Assembly (NCBI RefSeq): GCF_017573545.1
Contig: NZ_JAGEOK010000026.1
Span: forward strand, 96,288 to 160,287
Length of the DNA stretch: 64,000 nt
Origin: Actinomadura nitritigenes
GTDB lineage: Bacteria > Actinomycetota > Actinomycetes > Streptosporangiales > Streptosporangiaceae
Direction: 5' to 3'
This document shows positions 34,584 through 41,809 of the stretch, piece after piece. The position numbers were made by a program, and so were the translations under genes. Each line of letters starts with the position of its first letter. Position 1 is the stretch's first letter. A model generated the notes under the pieces. It saw only the letters and a program-made list of their open reading frames with translations, did no database searches and was not told where the DNA came from.

Positions 34584-35228
34584 TCAGGTCTCCGTGGCGC
34601 CCCTTTCCGCGAGTTCCGCGATCTCCGGCGGGACGCGGCCGGTGGCGTGGAACGCGCGCCACATCGCCAGGCCCTCCAGGGTGCCGCCGGTGATCTCGCC
34701 GAGGAAGGCGCGCACCCAGTCCGCCTCCGCCCGCACGATGGCCAGGGCGTACTCGGCCTCCAGGAGGAAGACGCGCGGCACCTCGGTCGCCGCGTCGAGC
34801 GCGGCGCGGCCGTCCGCGATCCGCCGCTCCAGGGCGTCGAGCCGGCGGCGCAGCAGCTCGGCGGTCTCGTCCGGGCCGAGCGCGCCGAGCACCGACAGCC
34901 CGGCCTCGAGCCGCCGGTGCTCGGTCTCGGGGACCTCGATCAGCTCCCGCACCCAGTCGGCCAGTTCCTCGCGCCCCGCGTCGGTGATCCGGTAGACGGT
35001 GCGCTCGGGGCGGGCGCCGTCGCGGACGCTGCCCTCCACCTCCAGGAAGCCGTGCTTCTCCAGGTTCCGGACCACCGTGTAGAGCGAGCCCCACTTGATG
35101 TCCATGTCGTGGTCCTTGCCACGCGCCTTCATCAGCGAAGCCATCTCGTACGGGTGCATCGGCCTGGCCGAGACCGTCGACAGCACGGCGAGCCCCAGGA
35201 GGTTGCCCACCTTCCGCCGCTTCGCCAT
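34584..35228 (-). CDS. PadR family transcriptional regulator
   Basis: 214 residues. The PadR winged helix covers about residues 1-90 (GNLLGLAVLSTVSARPMHPY, WGSLYTVVRNLEKHGFLEVE, RTVYRITDAGREELADWVRE). A Vir_C-like helical domain covers about 95-205 (LERRIADGRAALDAATEVPR, ALAIVRAEADWVRAFLGEI). Such proteins repress efflux genes and release DNA on binding drugs or phenolics. Start: ATG 35226-35228 with GAGGAG seven bases upstream; a longer in-frame reading starts within the promoter. It lies just upstream of a DrrAB-type exporter on the same strand, its probable target. Confidence 0.92.
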   Translation of the reverse strand: MAKRRKVGNLLGLAVLSTVSARPMHPYEMASLMKARGKDHDMDIKWGSLYTVVRNLEKHGFLEVEGSVRDGARPERTVYRITDAGREELADWVRELIEVPETEHRRLEAGLSVLGALGPDETAELLRRRLDALERRIADGRAALDAATEVPRVFLLEAEYALAIVRAEADWVRAFLGEITGGTLEGLAMWRAFHATGRVPPEIAELAERGATET

Positions 35229-35249
35229 GCCGTGCTCCTCGCCCACGAT

Positions 35250-35267
35250 TATTCGTGGACGAGTATA
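35250..35267 (-). promoter_or_regulatory. PadR promoter/operator
   Basis: On the minus strand TATACT (35262-35267) is a good -10 element, 34 bp before the PadR start. It overlaps an imperfect inverted repeat TATTCGT-GG-ACGAGTA (35250-35265). A repressor bound here would block the -10, consistent with autoregulation. Confidence 0.4.
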
Positions 35268-35288
35268 AGCAATCGCGTCCATGCCCTG

Positions 35289-35371
35289 CCGACCCGACGA
35301 AGCACCCGACCCGACGAAGCACCCGACCCGACGAAGCGCCCGGCTCGACGAAGCGCCCGGCTCGAAGAGGC
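35289..35371. repeat. 17-bp tandem repeat, about 4.5 copies
   Basis: The unit CCGACCCGACGAAGCAC occurs at 35289-35305 and 35306-35322. It is followed by a one-base variant at 35323-35339, a copy with CCGGCTCGACGAAGCGC at 35340-35356, and a partial copy to about 35371. The array lies between the PadR promoter and the 3' end of the LLM gene, just outside both genes. A period of 17 does not preserve a reading frame, so it is non-coding. Confidence 0.8.
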
Positions 35372-35379
35372 GGCCCGGG

Positions 35380-36291
35380 TCAGAGAAGCGCCGGGGCCAG
35401 TTCGCGCCACTGCTCCAGCGGCAGTTCCGCCGGGTCCGCCGTGAGGACCTGGACGCAGACGTGGTCGGCGCCCGCGTCCAGGTGCTCGCGCACGCGCTCG
35501 CGGATCGCGTCCGCGTCCCCGTGCGCGACGATGGCGTCCACGAGCCGGTCGCTCGGACCGCCGCCGGGGCCGCCCGTCATGTCGTCGTCGCCGTAGCCGA
35601 GCCGCCGCACGCTGGCCCGCTGGTGCTCCGCCGCGTGCACGTAGCCGGCGACGTGCGCCCGCGCGATCTCGCGGGCGCGGGCGGTGTCGGCGTCGAGCAC
35701 GACGGCCTGCTCGACGCCGAGGAAGGCGTCCGTGCCCATGATCCGCCTGGCCCGCACGGTGTGCTCGACGGGCACGAAGTACGGGTGCGCGCCCCACGTC
35801 CGCTCCGCCGCCAGCTCCAGCATCCTCGGCCCGAGGGCCGCCAGCACCCGGCGCGGCGCCGGATCGGCGGGGACGGCGTGCACCGGCACCGCGTCCATCG
35901 CGTCGAGGTAGGCCCGCATCATCGGCACCGGCCGCCCGACCGGCGGCATCGCGTAGCCGTCCAGCTCGCCGGCCTCGCCGGCCCGGTGGCCGCCGAGTCC
36001 GAGCAGGTAGCGGCCCGGGAACGCCTCCCCGAGGGTACGTTCGGCCCCCGCCATCGCGATCGGGTCGCGGAAGGCGATGTTGGCGATCCCGGACGCGACG
36101 GCGATTCGCCGCGTCGCGCCCAGCACCAGCCACGCCTGCCCGGCGCTGTCGCGCCCGAACGCCTCGCCGAACCAGATGGCCCCGTAGCCGAGCTCCTCGA
36201 TCTCCGCCGCCGCCTCGCGCACCCGTCCCGCCGGCTGCCCGTCGAACGCGAACGTCCAGATCCCGACCCGGCCGAGCCCGTCCCGCTGCAT
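35380..36291 (-). CDS. LLM-class F420-dependent oxidoreductase
   Basis: 303 residues of the luciferase-like monooxygenase fold. The N-terminus LGRVGIWTFAFDGQPAG and AEIEELGYGAIWFGEAFGRD, RIAVASGIANIAFRDPIAMA and FPGRYLLGLGGHRAGEAGEL match the actinobacterial TIGR03620-type, probably F420-binding, branch. The C-terminus HLDAGADHVCVQVLTADPAE is typical. Start: ATG 36289-36291 with GGGAGG upstream; a nearer ATG at 36294-36296 is in another frame. It is divergent from a TetR regulator with two operator copies between them, so it is probably induced by a small molecule. The substrate is unknown. Confidence 0.9.
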   Translation of the reverse strand: MQRDGLGRVGIWTFAFDGQPAGRVREAAAEIEELGYGAIWFGEAFGRDSAGQAWLVLGATRRIAVASGIANIAFRDPIAMAGAERTLGEAFPGRYLLGLGGHRAGEAGELDGYAMPPVGRPVPMMRAYLDAMDAVPVHAVPADPAPRRVLAALGPRMLELAAERTWGAHPYFVPVEHTVRARRIMGTDAFLGVEQAVVLDADTARAREIARAHVAGYVHAAEHQRASVRRLGYGDDDMTGGPGGGPSDRLVDAIVAHGDADAIRERVREHLDAGADHVCVQVLTADPAELPLEQWRELAPALL

Positions 36292-36308
36292 CGCATGCCT
36301 CCCGTTTT

Positions 36309-36360
36309 CCGGAGAACTTCTCCGGTTCACTGCCGGGTACGATACGGAGAAGTTCTCCAG
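36309..36360. promoter_or_regulatory. two copies of a TetR operator
   Basis: CCGGAGAACTTCTCCGG (36309-36325) is a perfect 17-bp palindrome. A second copy, CGGAGAAGTTCTCCAG (36345-36360), shares the core GGAGAA-S-TTCTCC. The centres are 36 bp apart. They fill the gap between the divergent LLM and TetR genes. Confidence 0.75.
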
Positions 36361-36396
36361 TTGGCGACCCGGGCCGCGACGGCCGAGGATGGGACG

Positions 36397-36969
36397 ATGA
36401 CCACGGCGGACGAGACGCGCTCCGGGCGCCCGCTGCGCGCGGACGCCCGCCGCAACCGCGAGCGGGTGCTGGCGGCGGCCCGCGAGACGTTCGCCGAGAG
36501 CGGCCCGGACGCCTCCCTCAACGAGATCGCGCGGCGCGCCGGCGTCGGCCCCGGCACCCTCTACCGGCACTTCCCCACCCGGCGGGCGCTGCTGGCCGCC
36601 GTCCTCGCCGACCGCGTCGAGCGGCTGTGCGCCCGCGCGGACCTGCTGATCGCCTCGGAGTCCCCCGCGGCCGCGCTGTCGGGCTGGCTGCGCGCCTTCC
36701 TCGACCACGCGAGCGGCGACCACGGGCTCGGCGGCGCGGCGCTGGCGGGACCGCCGGACCTCGGCCTCGACTGCCACGCCGCGATCCGGGAGGCGGCCGG
36801 GCGCGTCCTCGGGCACGCCCAGCGGGCCGGCGCGGCGCGTCCCGACGTGACGGCCGCCGACATGACGCAACTGGTCGTCGGCGTGGCGCTCGCCACCGAG
36901 GACACCGCGCACGACCCCGGGCAGCGCGGCCGCCTCCTCGCCCTGATCGAGGACGCGCTGCGCCCCTGA
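36397..36969 (+). CDS. TetR family transcriptional regulator
   Basis: 190 residues. The HTH is near 15-60 (RERVLAAARETFAESGPDAS, then LNEIARRAGVGPGTLYRHFP). The ligand domain includes the TetR_C-type stretch AIREAAGRVLGHAQRAGAAR and PDVTAADMTQLVVGVALATE, common in actinobacterial regulators of oxidoreductases. Start: ATG 36397-36399; the longer frame upstream crosses the operators. Two near-identical palindromes in the divergent gap are its probable binding sites, controlling itself and the LLM oxidoreductase gene. Confidence 0.92.
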   Translation: MTTADETRSGRPLRADARRNRERVLAAARETFAESGPDASLNEIARRAGVGPGTLYRHFPTRRALLAAVLADRVERLCARADLLIASESPAAALSGWLRAFLDHASGDHGLGGAALAGPPDLGLDCHAAIREAAGRVLGHAQRAGAARPDVTAADMTQLVVGVALATEDTAHDPGQRGRLLALIEDALRP

Positions 36970-36998
36970 GGCCGCGTCCGGGCGGGTAGGAGACGGTC

Positions 36999-37910
36999 GT
37001 GGAGTTCTCAACGGCGGCCGACGAGCTGTACGGCGTCGTGCCGGAGGAGTTCGTGGCGACCCGGACGCGCCTGGCGCGCGAGGCCCGAGCGGACGGCGAC
37101 GCCGCGCTCGCCAAGCGGATCGGCGCGCTGCGCAGGCCCACGCTGTCGGCCTGGGCGGTGAACCTGCTGACGCGGTCGGCGGCGGACGATCTCGGCGGCC
37201 TGCTGGACGTCGGCGCGCGGATGCGGGAGGCGTGGGGCTCCGGCGGCGGGCTCGGCGACCTGGAACGGCAGCGGGCGCGGCTCGTCGCCGCGCTGCTGCG
37301 CCGCGCGGGCGAGCTCGCGGCGGAGGCGGGGCGTCCGCTGCGCGACCAGGCCGTCCGCGAGGTCGAGGACACCCTGCAGGCCGCCACCGTGGACGAGCAG
37401 GTCGCGGGCGAGGTGCGGGAGGGGCGGCTGCCGCGGCCGCGCAGCCACACCGGCTTCGTCCCGGCGGGCTTCGCCCTCGCCCCCGGGGCCGGGGCGGAGC
37501 GGGAACCGGAGGCCGGGAAGCGCCCGAAGCCGCGGGAGAAGGCCGCCCCCGCCAAGGACACGGCCGCCCCGGCGGAGAGGAAGGCCGAGCGGCCGAGGGT
37601 CACGCGGACGAGCGCGGCGCGCGCCAGGCGGGCGGAGGCCCTGGCCGGGCGGGCGGACGAGGCGGAGCGCGCCCTGGCGGACAGGACCGAGCGCGCAGAC
37701 GCGGCGAGGCGGGTGGCCGAGGACGCGTCGGCCGAGGTGGGGCGGCTGCGACACGAGCTGGAGCGGGCCACCGCGGAGCGGGACTCGGCGGCGCGGAAGG
37801 CGGAGCGCGCCGAGCAGGCGCGCGACCGGGCGGAGGAGGCGGCGCGGGATGCGCGGAAGGCGGCGAAGGAGGCGCGGCGGGCGGCCGACCGGGACGCCGC
37901 GCACGGCTGA
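36999..37910 (+). CDS. hypothetical coiled-coil protein
   Basis: 303 residues of a conserved actinobacterial type. The N-terminal 130 residues are helical (ADELYGVVPEEFVATRTRLA, GALRRPTLSAWAVNLLTRSA, REVEDTLQAATVDEQVAGEV). A Pro/Lys/Ala-rich linker (about 165-200) follows, and the C-terminal 100 residues form a long Ala/Arg/Glu coiled coil (ERALADRTERADAARRVAED and on to the end). The family recurs in actinomycetes but I know of no assigned function. The GTG at 36999-37001 follows the TetR stop by 29 bp and has GGTAGGAG upstream, so it may be cotranscribed. A stem-loop follows it. Confidence 0.75.
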   Translation: MEFSTAADELYGVVPEEFVATRTRLAREARADGDAALAKRIGALRRPTLSAWAVNLLTRSAADDLGGLLDVGARMREAWGSGGGLGDLERQRARLVAALLRRAGELAAEAGRPLRDQAVREVEDTLQAATVDEQVAGEVREGRLPRPRSHTGFVPAGFALAPGAGAEREPEAGKRPKPREKAAPAKDTAAPAERKAERPRVTRTSAARARRAEALAGRADEAERALADRTERADAARRVAEDASAEVGRLRHELERATAERDSAARKAERAEQARDRAEEAARDARKAAKEARRAADRDAAHG

Positions 37911-37915
37911 CCGCG

Positions 37916-37940
37916 GGACCCCGGCCGCACGGCCGGGTCC
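37916..37940 (+). terminator. stem-loop after the coiled-coil gene
   Basis: CCGGCCG-CA-CGGCCGG (37921-37936) is extended by GGAC/GTCC with one bulged base (37916-37940). It lies just past the stop and before the promoter of the next gene. Confidence 0.5.
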
Positions 37941-37953
37941 CGTGATGAAGTAA

Positions 37954-37969
37954 GTTCCACTAATAGAAC
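37954..37969 (+). promoter_or_regulatory. inverted repeat GTTC-N8-GAAC before the MBL-fold gene
   Basis: GTTC-CACTAATA-GAAC at 37954-37969 lies 27 bp before the GTG start. It contains TAATAG, which resembles a -10. It is a candidate promoter/operator. Confidence 0.3.
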
Positions 37970-37995
37970 GCGATTCGAGAATCAGGGGGCGCGCG

Positions 37996-39033
37996 GTGAC
38001 GGCACCGGTGGTGGAACAGGCGGCGGAATGGTACGAACCGGGGGCCCATCCGGTGGCACCCGGCGTGCACCGGATCCCGCTGGCGCTCCCCATACCGTCG
38101 CTGCACGCCGTCAACGTCTACGTCATCGAGGACTCCGAGGGCCCGGTCCTGGTCGACTCCGGCTGGGCGATGCCGGACAGCCGCACGGCGCTCGAGACCG
38201 CGCTGCGGACGCTCGGCCACGGGCTCGACGACGTGGCGCAGTTCCTCGTCACGCACGCGCACCGGGACCACTACTCGCAGGCGCTCGCGCTGCGCGGGTC
38301 GTTCGGCACCCGGGTGCGGGTCGGGCGCGGTGAGCGGCCGTCGATCGAGGCGTCCGCGCTTCCGCACGGCGTGCACGCGCGCCAGGTCGAGATGCTCCGC
38401 CGCTGCGGCGCCGGCGAGCTCGCCGCGGAGATCGCCGCGATCACCCGCGACCCCGCCGGCGAGGAGGACCCGCTGACCGCCCCCGACGCCTGGCTGGACG
38501 ACGGGGAGCGGGTCGCGCTGACCGGGCGCGGGCTGGACGTGTTCGCCACGCCCGGCCACACCCGCGGGCACGTGGTGCTGCGGGACGCGTCGGCTGGGCT
38601 GCTCTTCGCCGGCGACCACGTCCTGCCGCACATCAGCCCGTCCATCGGCCTCGAGGCCGAGCCGGAGCGGCGGCCGCTGCGCAGCTACCTGGACTCGCTG
38701 CGGCTCGTCCGCGACATGCCCGACACGCTGCTGCTGCCCGCGCACGGCCCGGTGACGGCGAGCGTCCACACCCGGATCGACCAGCTGCTGGAGCACCACG
38801 CGGCCCGCCTCGACGCCGCCGCCGAGCGGGTCCGCGCGGGCCACGGGACGGCCTTCGAGGTCGCCGCGGCGATGACCTGGACGCGGCGGCGCCGCACGCT
38901 CGCCGACCTGGACGCCTTCAGCCGGATGCTCGCCGTGCTGGAGATCGAGGCGCACCTGGACGTGCTCGCCGACCAGGGCCTCCTGGACGTCCACGAGGAG
39001 GGCGGCGTCCGCCGCTACGCGCCGCGCGCCTGA
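37996..39033 (+). CDS. metallo-beta-lactamase fold hydrolase
   Basis: 345 residues. The metal motif is THAHRDH (His87, His89, Asp91, His92). The other ligands are in the ATPGHTRGHVVL and FAGDHVLPHISP blocks and in LLPAHGPVT. This gives a full dinuclear site as in glyoxalase II-like and related thioester or lactone hydrolases. The C-terminal 90 residues are helical (RIDQLLEHHAARLDAAAERV), a winged-helix-like extension common in this subgroup. The GTG at 37996-37998 lies 27 bp after an inverted repeat. The 3' end overlaps the convergent next gene by 19 bp. Substrate unknown. Confidence 0.88.
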   Translation: MTAPVVEQAAEWYEPGAHPVAPGVHRIPLALPIPSLHAVNVYVIEDSEGPVLVDSGWAMPDSRTALETALRTLGHGLDDVAQFLVTHAHRDHYSQALALRGSFGTRVRVGRGERPSIEASALPHGVHARQVEMLRRCGAGELAAEIAAITRDPAGEEDPLTAPDAWLDDGERVALTGRGLDVFATPGHTRGHVVLRDASAGLLFAGDHVLPHISPSIGLEAEPERRPLRSYLDSLRLVRDMPDTLLLPAHGPVTASVHTRIDQLLEHHAARLDAAAERVRAGHGTAFEVAAAMTWTRRRRTLADLDAFSRMLAVLEIEAHLDVLADQGLLDVHEEGGVRRYAPRA

Positions 39034-39623
39034 AAGGCCAGCGGGTCGCGGCCCAGGTGGGCCAGCAGCCGGTCGGAGGGCGCGGCCGTGCCGGGGACGG
39101 CGACGGCCGGGGCGAACAGGCCGGCGCGGGTCGCGTCGGTGACCAGCGCCATGGCGGGGTCCAGCAGGAGCCCGGCGAGGCCCGGCGGGATCGGCCGCGG
39201 GTTCCCGGTCGCGCAGGCGATGTCCCAGCCGTGCACGGCGATCTCGATGGCGCCCGTCATGGCGACCATGGACGCCTGCAGGGGGCACCCGCCGACGGTG
39301 ACCGGCCGGTCGTCGGCGCTCGTCCAGGCGCCGAGGAGCCGGACGGCGCCGGACCGGAACGCCGCCACCAGCGCGGCCGCCGGGTCGTCCGGCGGAGCGC
39401 CGCGGGACGCCGGGCCCGGCCCCGGGCGCAACCGGACCGACCCCGTGTCGACGGCCTCCAGCAAGGCGTCCAGGGAGTCGGCGGTATGCCGCAGCAGCGC
39501 CCCGACGTCCCAGCCGTGGCATGGCGTCGCCCGGCCCAGCGCCGCGGGCGTGACGCCCCCGAGCCCGCCGAGCGCGTAACCCACGGACCGTTCGAGCAGC
39601 GCCACCGTCTCCACCGAGCTCAT
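39015..39623 (-). CDS. TIGR03086-type metal-binding protein (DinB/maleylpyruvate isomerase fold)
   Basis: 202 residues of the four-helix DinB/maleylpyruvate-isomerase-like superfamily, TIGR03086 branch. Indicators are the N-terminal LGRATPCHGWDVGALLRHTA with the first His ligand, later MTGAIEIAVHGWDIACATGN with the second, and the closing ARAGLFAPAVAVPGTAAPSD. Proteins of this fold in actinobacteria are mycothiol-dependent enzymes or of unknown function. It overlaps the MBL-fold gene tail to tail by 19 bp. An unannotated gap of 108 bp lies on its 5' side. Confidence 0.85.
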   Translation of the reverse strand: MSSVETVALLERSVGYALGGLGGVTPAALGRATPCHGWDVGALLRHTADSLDALLEAVDTGSVRLRPGPGPASRGAPPDDPAAALVAAFRSGAVRLLGAWTSADDRPVTVGGCPLQASMVAMTGAIEIAVHGWDIACATGNPRPIPPGLAGLLLDPAMALVTDATRAGLFAPAVAVPGTAAPSDRLLAHLGRDPLAFQARGA

Positions 39624-39731
39624 CCCCGCCCTCGCCTTCCGGGGACCGTCCCCACCTGAACTGACCGCGGCGGGACGGGAAAGTCACCGGGAAGGGCGGA
39701 CGAGTTTCGCGTGCCGCGCGCCGGCGGGGCG

Positions 39732-40577
39732 TCAGGCCCGGTAGCGGCGGCGGGCGTTGCCCGAGAACAGGCGCCGCCGCTCACCGCCGGACAGGGGCTC
39801 GACGATCTCCCGGTAGGCGGCGATGAGCCGCGGGAACGTCCCGGCGACGCCGTCGACGGGGAAGTTGCTGCCGAAGAAGCACCGCTCGACGCCGAACAGC
39901 TCCAGGCAGGTCTCCACGAACGGCCGCAGCCGCGCCGTCTCGAGGGTGCCGAGCGCCATCCCGAGCCCGGAGATCTTGCAGTCGACGTGCGGGAGCGCGG
40001 CGAGCCGGGCCACGCCGTCGCGCCACGCGCGGAACTGGTCCGGCGCGTCGCCGTCCGGCCATCCGGCGTGCTCCAGCACGAACGCGGTGCCGGGCGCCCG
40101 CTCGGCGGCGGCCGCGTGGGCGGCGGCGTCGCCGGGGTGGACGACGAGGTCGAAGACCAGGTCCCGATCGCCGAGCAGCCGGAACAGGCCGCCGGCCGCC
40201 TCCGGGTCCAGGCCGTCGAAGACCCGGATCCCGCGGAACGCCGGGCTCGCCGCCTGCGCGTCCAGGTCGGCGGCGATCGCGTCGAGGGGCGCGGACGGGT
40301 CCACGGTGCCGATGATCGCGGCGGGGTCGCCGGTGGCGCGGCGCGTCTCGTCCAGCCAGCGGGTCTCGTCCAGGTGGGCGCCCGGCTTCGTGACCGCCGA
40401 GACGTGCACGACGCCGGTGATCTCGACACCGTCCGCCGCCGAGCGGTACCCGTCCGGGAGGTGGTCGCGGACGAGTTCGGGCCTCCACACGGCCAGCCCC
40501 GGGTACCAGTCGTTGGCCTCGGGCCGCCAGAAGTGCACGTGGGAGTCGAAGAACTCGAGGTCTGCGATCGCCGTCAT
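39732..40577 (-). CDS. amidohydrolase (L-fuconolactonase-like, COG3618)
   Basis: 281-residue TIM-barrel hydrolase of the amidohydrolase_2 family. It begins with the metal-site motif FFDSHVHFWRPEANDW. Other family marks are HVSAVTKPGAHLDETRWLDE, the RGIRVFDGLDPEAAGG strand, FVLEHAGWPDGD with its His, HVDCKISGLGM and CFFGSNFPVDGVAGTFPRL with the catalytic-region Asp. Members hydrolyse lactones or decarboxylate ring acids. The start is ATG 40575-40577. It is divergent from the FMN-protein gene over 126 bp. No sugar or lactone pathway gene is nearby. Confidence 0.9.
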   Translation of the reverse strand: MTAIADLEFFDSHVHFWRPEANDWYPGLAVWRPELVRDHLPDGYRSAADGVEITGVVHVSAVTKPGAHLDETRWLDETRRATGDPAAIIGTVDPSAPLDAIAADLDAQAASPAFRGIRVFDGLDPEAAGGLFRLLGDRDLVFDLVVHPGDAAAHAAAAERAPGTAFVLEHAGWPDGDAPDQFRAWRDGVARLAALPHVDCKISGLGMALGTLETARLRPFVETCLELFGVERCFFGSNFPVDGVAGTFPRLIAAYREIVEPLSGGERRRLFSGNARRRYRA

Positions 40578-40703
40578 GCCCCTATAAGGACCATGGCGCG
40601 ACAGCGCGGCGCAAGGGCGGGTCCCACCGGGCGCCCCGGCCCGCGGGCGGCCCGGGGCCGCCGGTTAGCATGCTCTTCCAAGTCCCCCGGCGGAAGGAGC
40701 GCC

Positions 40704-41348
40704 ATGACGCTCGCCCCCGAGTCCACCGACATCGTCGAGATCACCTCCGCGGAGGAGCTGCGCGAGCTGCTCGGCGCCCCGATGCGGCGGGCCATCGACA
40801 AGGAGCGCACGGCGCTGCACGCCTGGGACCGGGAGTGGCTCGCGCGGTCCCCGTTCTGCCTGATCGCCACCAGCGACGCGGAGGGCGGCTGCGACGTCTC
40901 CCCCAAGGGCGACCCGCCCGGGTTCGTGCACGTGCTCGACGACACCACGATCGCGATCCCCGACCGTCCCGGCAACCGCCGCGCGGACGGCTTCCTGAAC
41001 ATCCTGAGCAACCCGCATGTCGGGCTGCTCTTCATGGTCCCGCGGCGCAGCGAGACGCTGCGGATCAACGGCCGGGCCCGGCTGGTCCGGGAGGCGCCGT
41101 TCTTCGACGACATGGTCGTCAAGGGCCACCGGCCGTCGCTGGCGCTGATCGTGGACATCGAGCAGATCTTCTTCCACTGCGCGAAGGCGCTGATGCGCTC
41201 CAGGATGTGGAAGCCCGAGCAGTGGGCGGAGGACACGCTCCCCTCGCACGCCCACATCGTCAAGGCCGTCCAGTACACCGAGGAGAGCCTCGACGAGCTG
41301 GAGCGGTACTACGGGCCGGCCTACGAGAACAGGCTCTACGGAGGCTGA
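40704..41348 (+). CDS. PPOX-class FMN-binding protein (MSMEG_1061 family)
   Basis: 214 residues of the pyridoxamine-phosphate-oxidase-like split barrel. Indicators are SPFCLIATSDAEGGCDVSPK (the characteristic DVSPKGDPPGF), IPDRPGNRRADGFLNILSNP, VGLLFMVPRRSETLRINGRA and HCAKALMRSRMWKPEQW. This arrangement matches the TIGR04025 (MSMEG_1061) type. Some relatives bind FMN or F420, and physiological function is unknown. The ATG at 40704-40706 follows GGAAGGAG. A bidirectional stem-loop follows at 41431-41458. Confidence 0.9.
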   Translation: MTLAPESTDIVEITSAEELRELLGAPMRRAIDKERTALHAWDREWLARSPFCLIATSDAEGGCDVSPKGDPPGFVHVLDDTTIAIPDRPGNRRADGFLNILSNPHVGLLFMVPRRSETLRINGRARLVREAPFFDDMVVKGHRPSLALIVDIEQIFFHCAKALMRSRMWKPEQWAEDTLPSHAHIVKAVQYTEESLDELERYYGPAYENRLYGG

Positions 41349-41430
41349 CACCGGGCGGGACGCGGACGCCGCGCCGGTGAACCCCGGCGCCCGTGAACGT
41401 CGGCACCGCCGAACCCCGGCGCCGTGGAAC

Positions 41431-41458
41431 GACCCCCGCGCTTTCGCGCGCGGGGGTC
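41431..41458. terminator. bidirectional stem-loop between convergent genes
   Basis: GACCCCCGCGC (41431-41441), loop TTTCGC, GCGCGGGGGTC (41448-41458): a perfect 11-bp stem between the FMN-protein gene and the DUF5302 gene. Confidence 0.7.
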
Positions 41459-41478
41459 TTGCACGCCGAGCGGCCGGG

Positions 41479-41667
41479 TCAGCCGCTCTTGCGGCGGAAC
41501 TGGCGCTGGTGGTCGGCGCGCTCGTGCACGCCCCGCACCTTCGACCCGTTCCGCCCCGCCCCGCCGGCGCTCTTCTCCGACGCGCCGCGCTTGCGTTCCA
41601 GGGCCTCCCTGAACCTGCGCTTCACGTCGTCCTCGCCTGTCTCGCCGTCTCCGTTCGGGTCGGCCAT
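41479..41667 (-). CDS. DUF5302 domain-containing protein
   Basis: 62 residues that match DUF5302 throughout: acidic start MADPNGDGETGEDDVKRRFR, then EALERKRGASEKSAGG, and the conserved end VHERADHQRQFRRKSG. The family is confined to actinobacteria and has no known function. The length is full for the family. The ATG at 41665-41667 has GGAGGTCC just upstream. A 14-bp palindrome (41686-41699) lies upstream and may belong to its promoter. Confidence 0.88.
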   Translation of the reverse strand: MADPNGDGETGEDDVKRRFREALERKRGASEKSAGGAGRNGSKVRGVHERADHQRQFRRKSG

Positions 41668-41685
41668 GCGGACCTCCAGCTCTCA

Positions 41686-41699
41686 TAGGGGCACCCCTA
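41686..41699. promoter_or_regulatory. TAGGGG-CA-CCCCTA palindrome
   Basis: A perfect 14-bp inverted repeat 18 bp upstream of the DUF5302 start, in the divergent gap to the P450 gene. It is a candidate operator. Confidence 0.35.
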
Positions 41700-41809
41700 G
41701 CCTCACACATCCCGGCCCGGACGGCGATCCGCACCCCCTCCGAAGATCAACTTGGGAGTTTTCCCCATCAACCGGCCAGGCTGGGAGGAACTCTCTAAGG
41801 TTTGTGATC

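Noticed and set aside
35289..35371. Tandem repeat as a CRISPR array
   Set aside because: The units are contiguous with no spacers, the repeat is only 17 bp and no cas gene is present.
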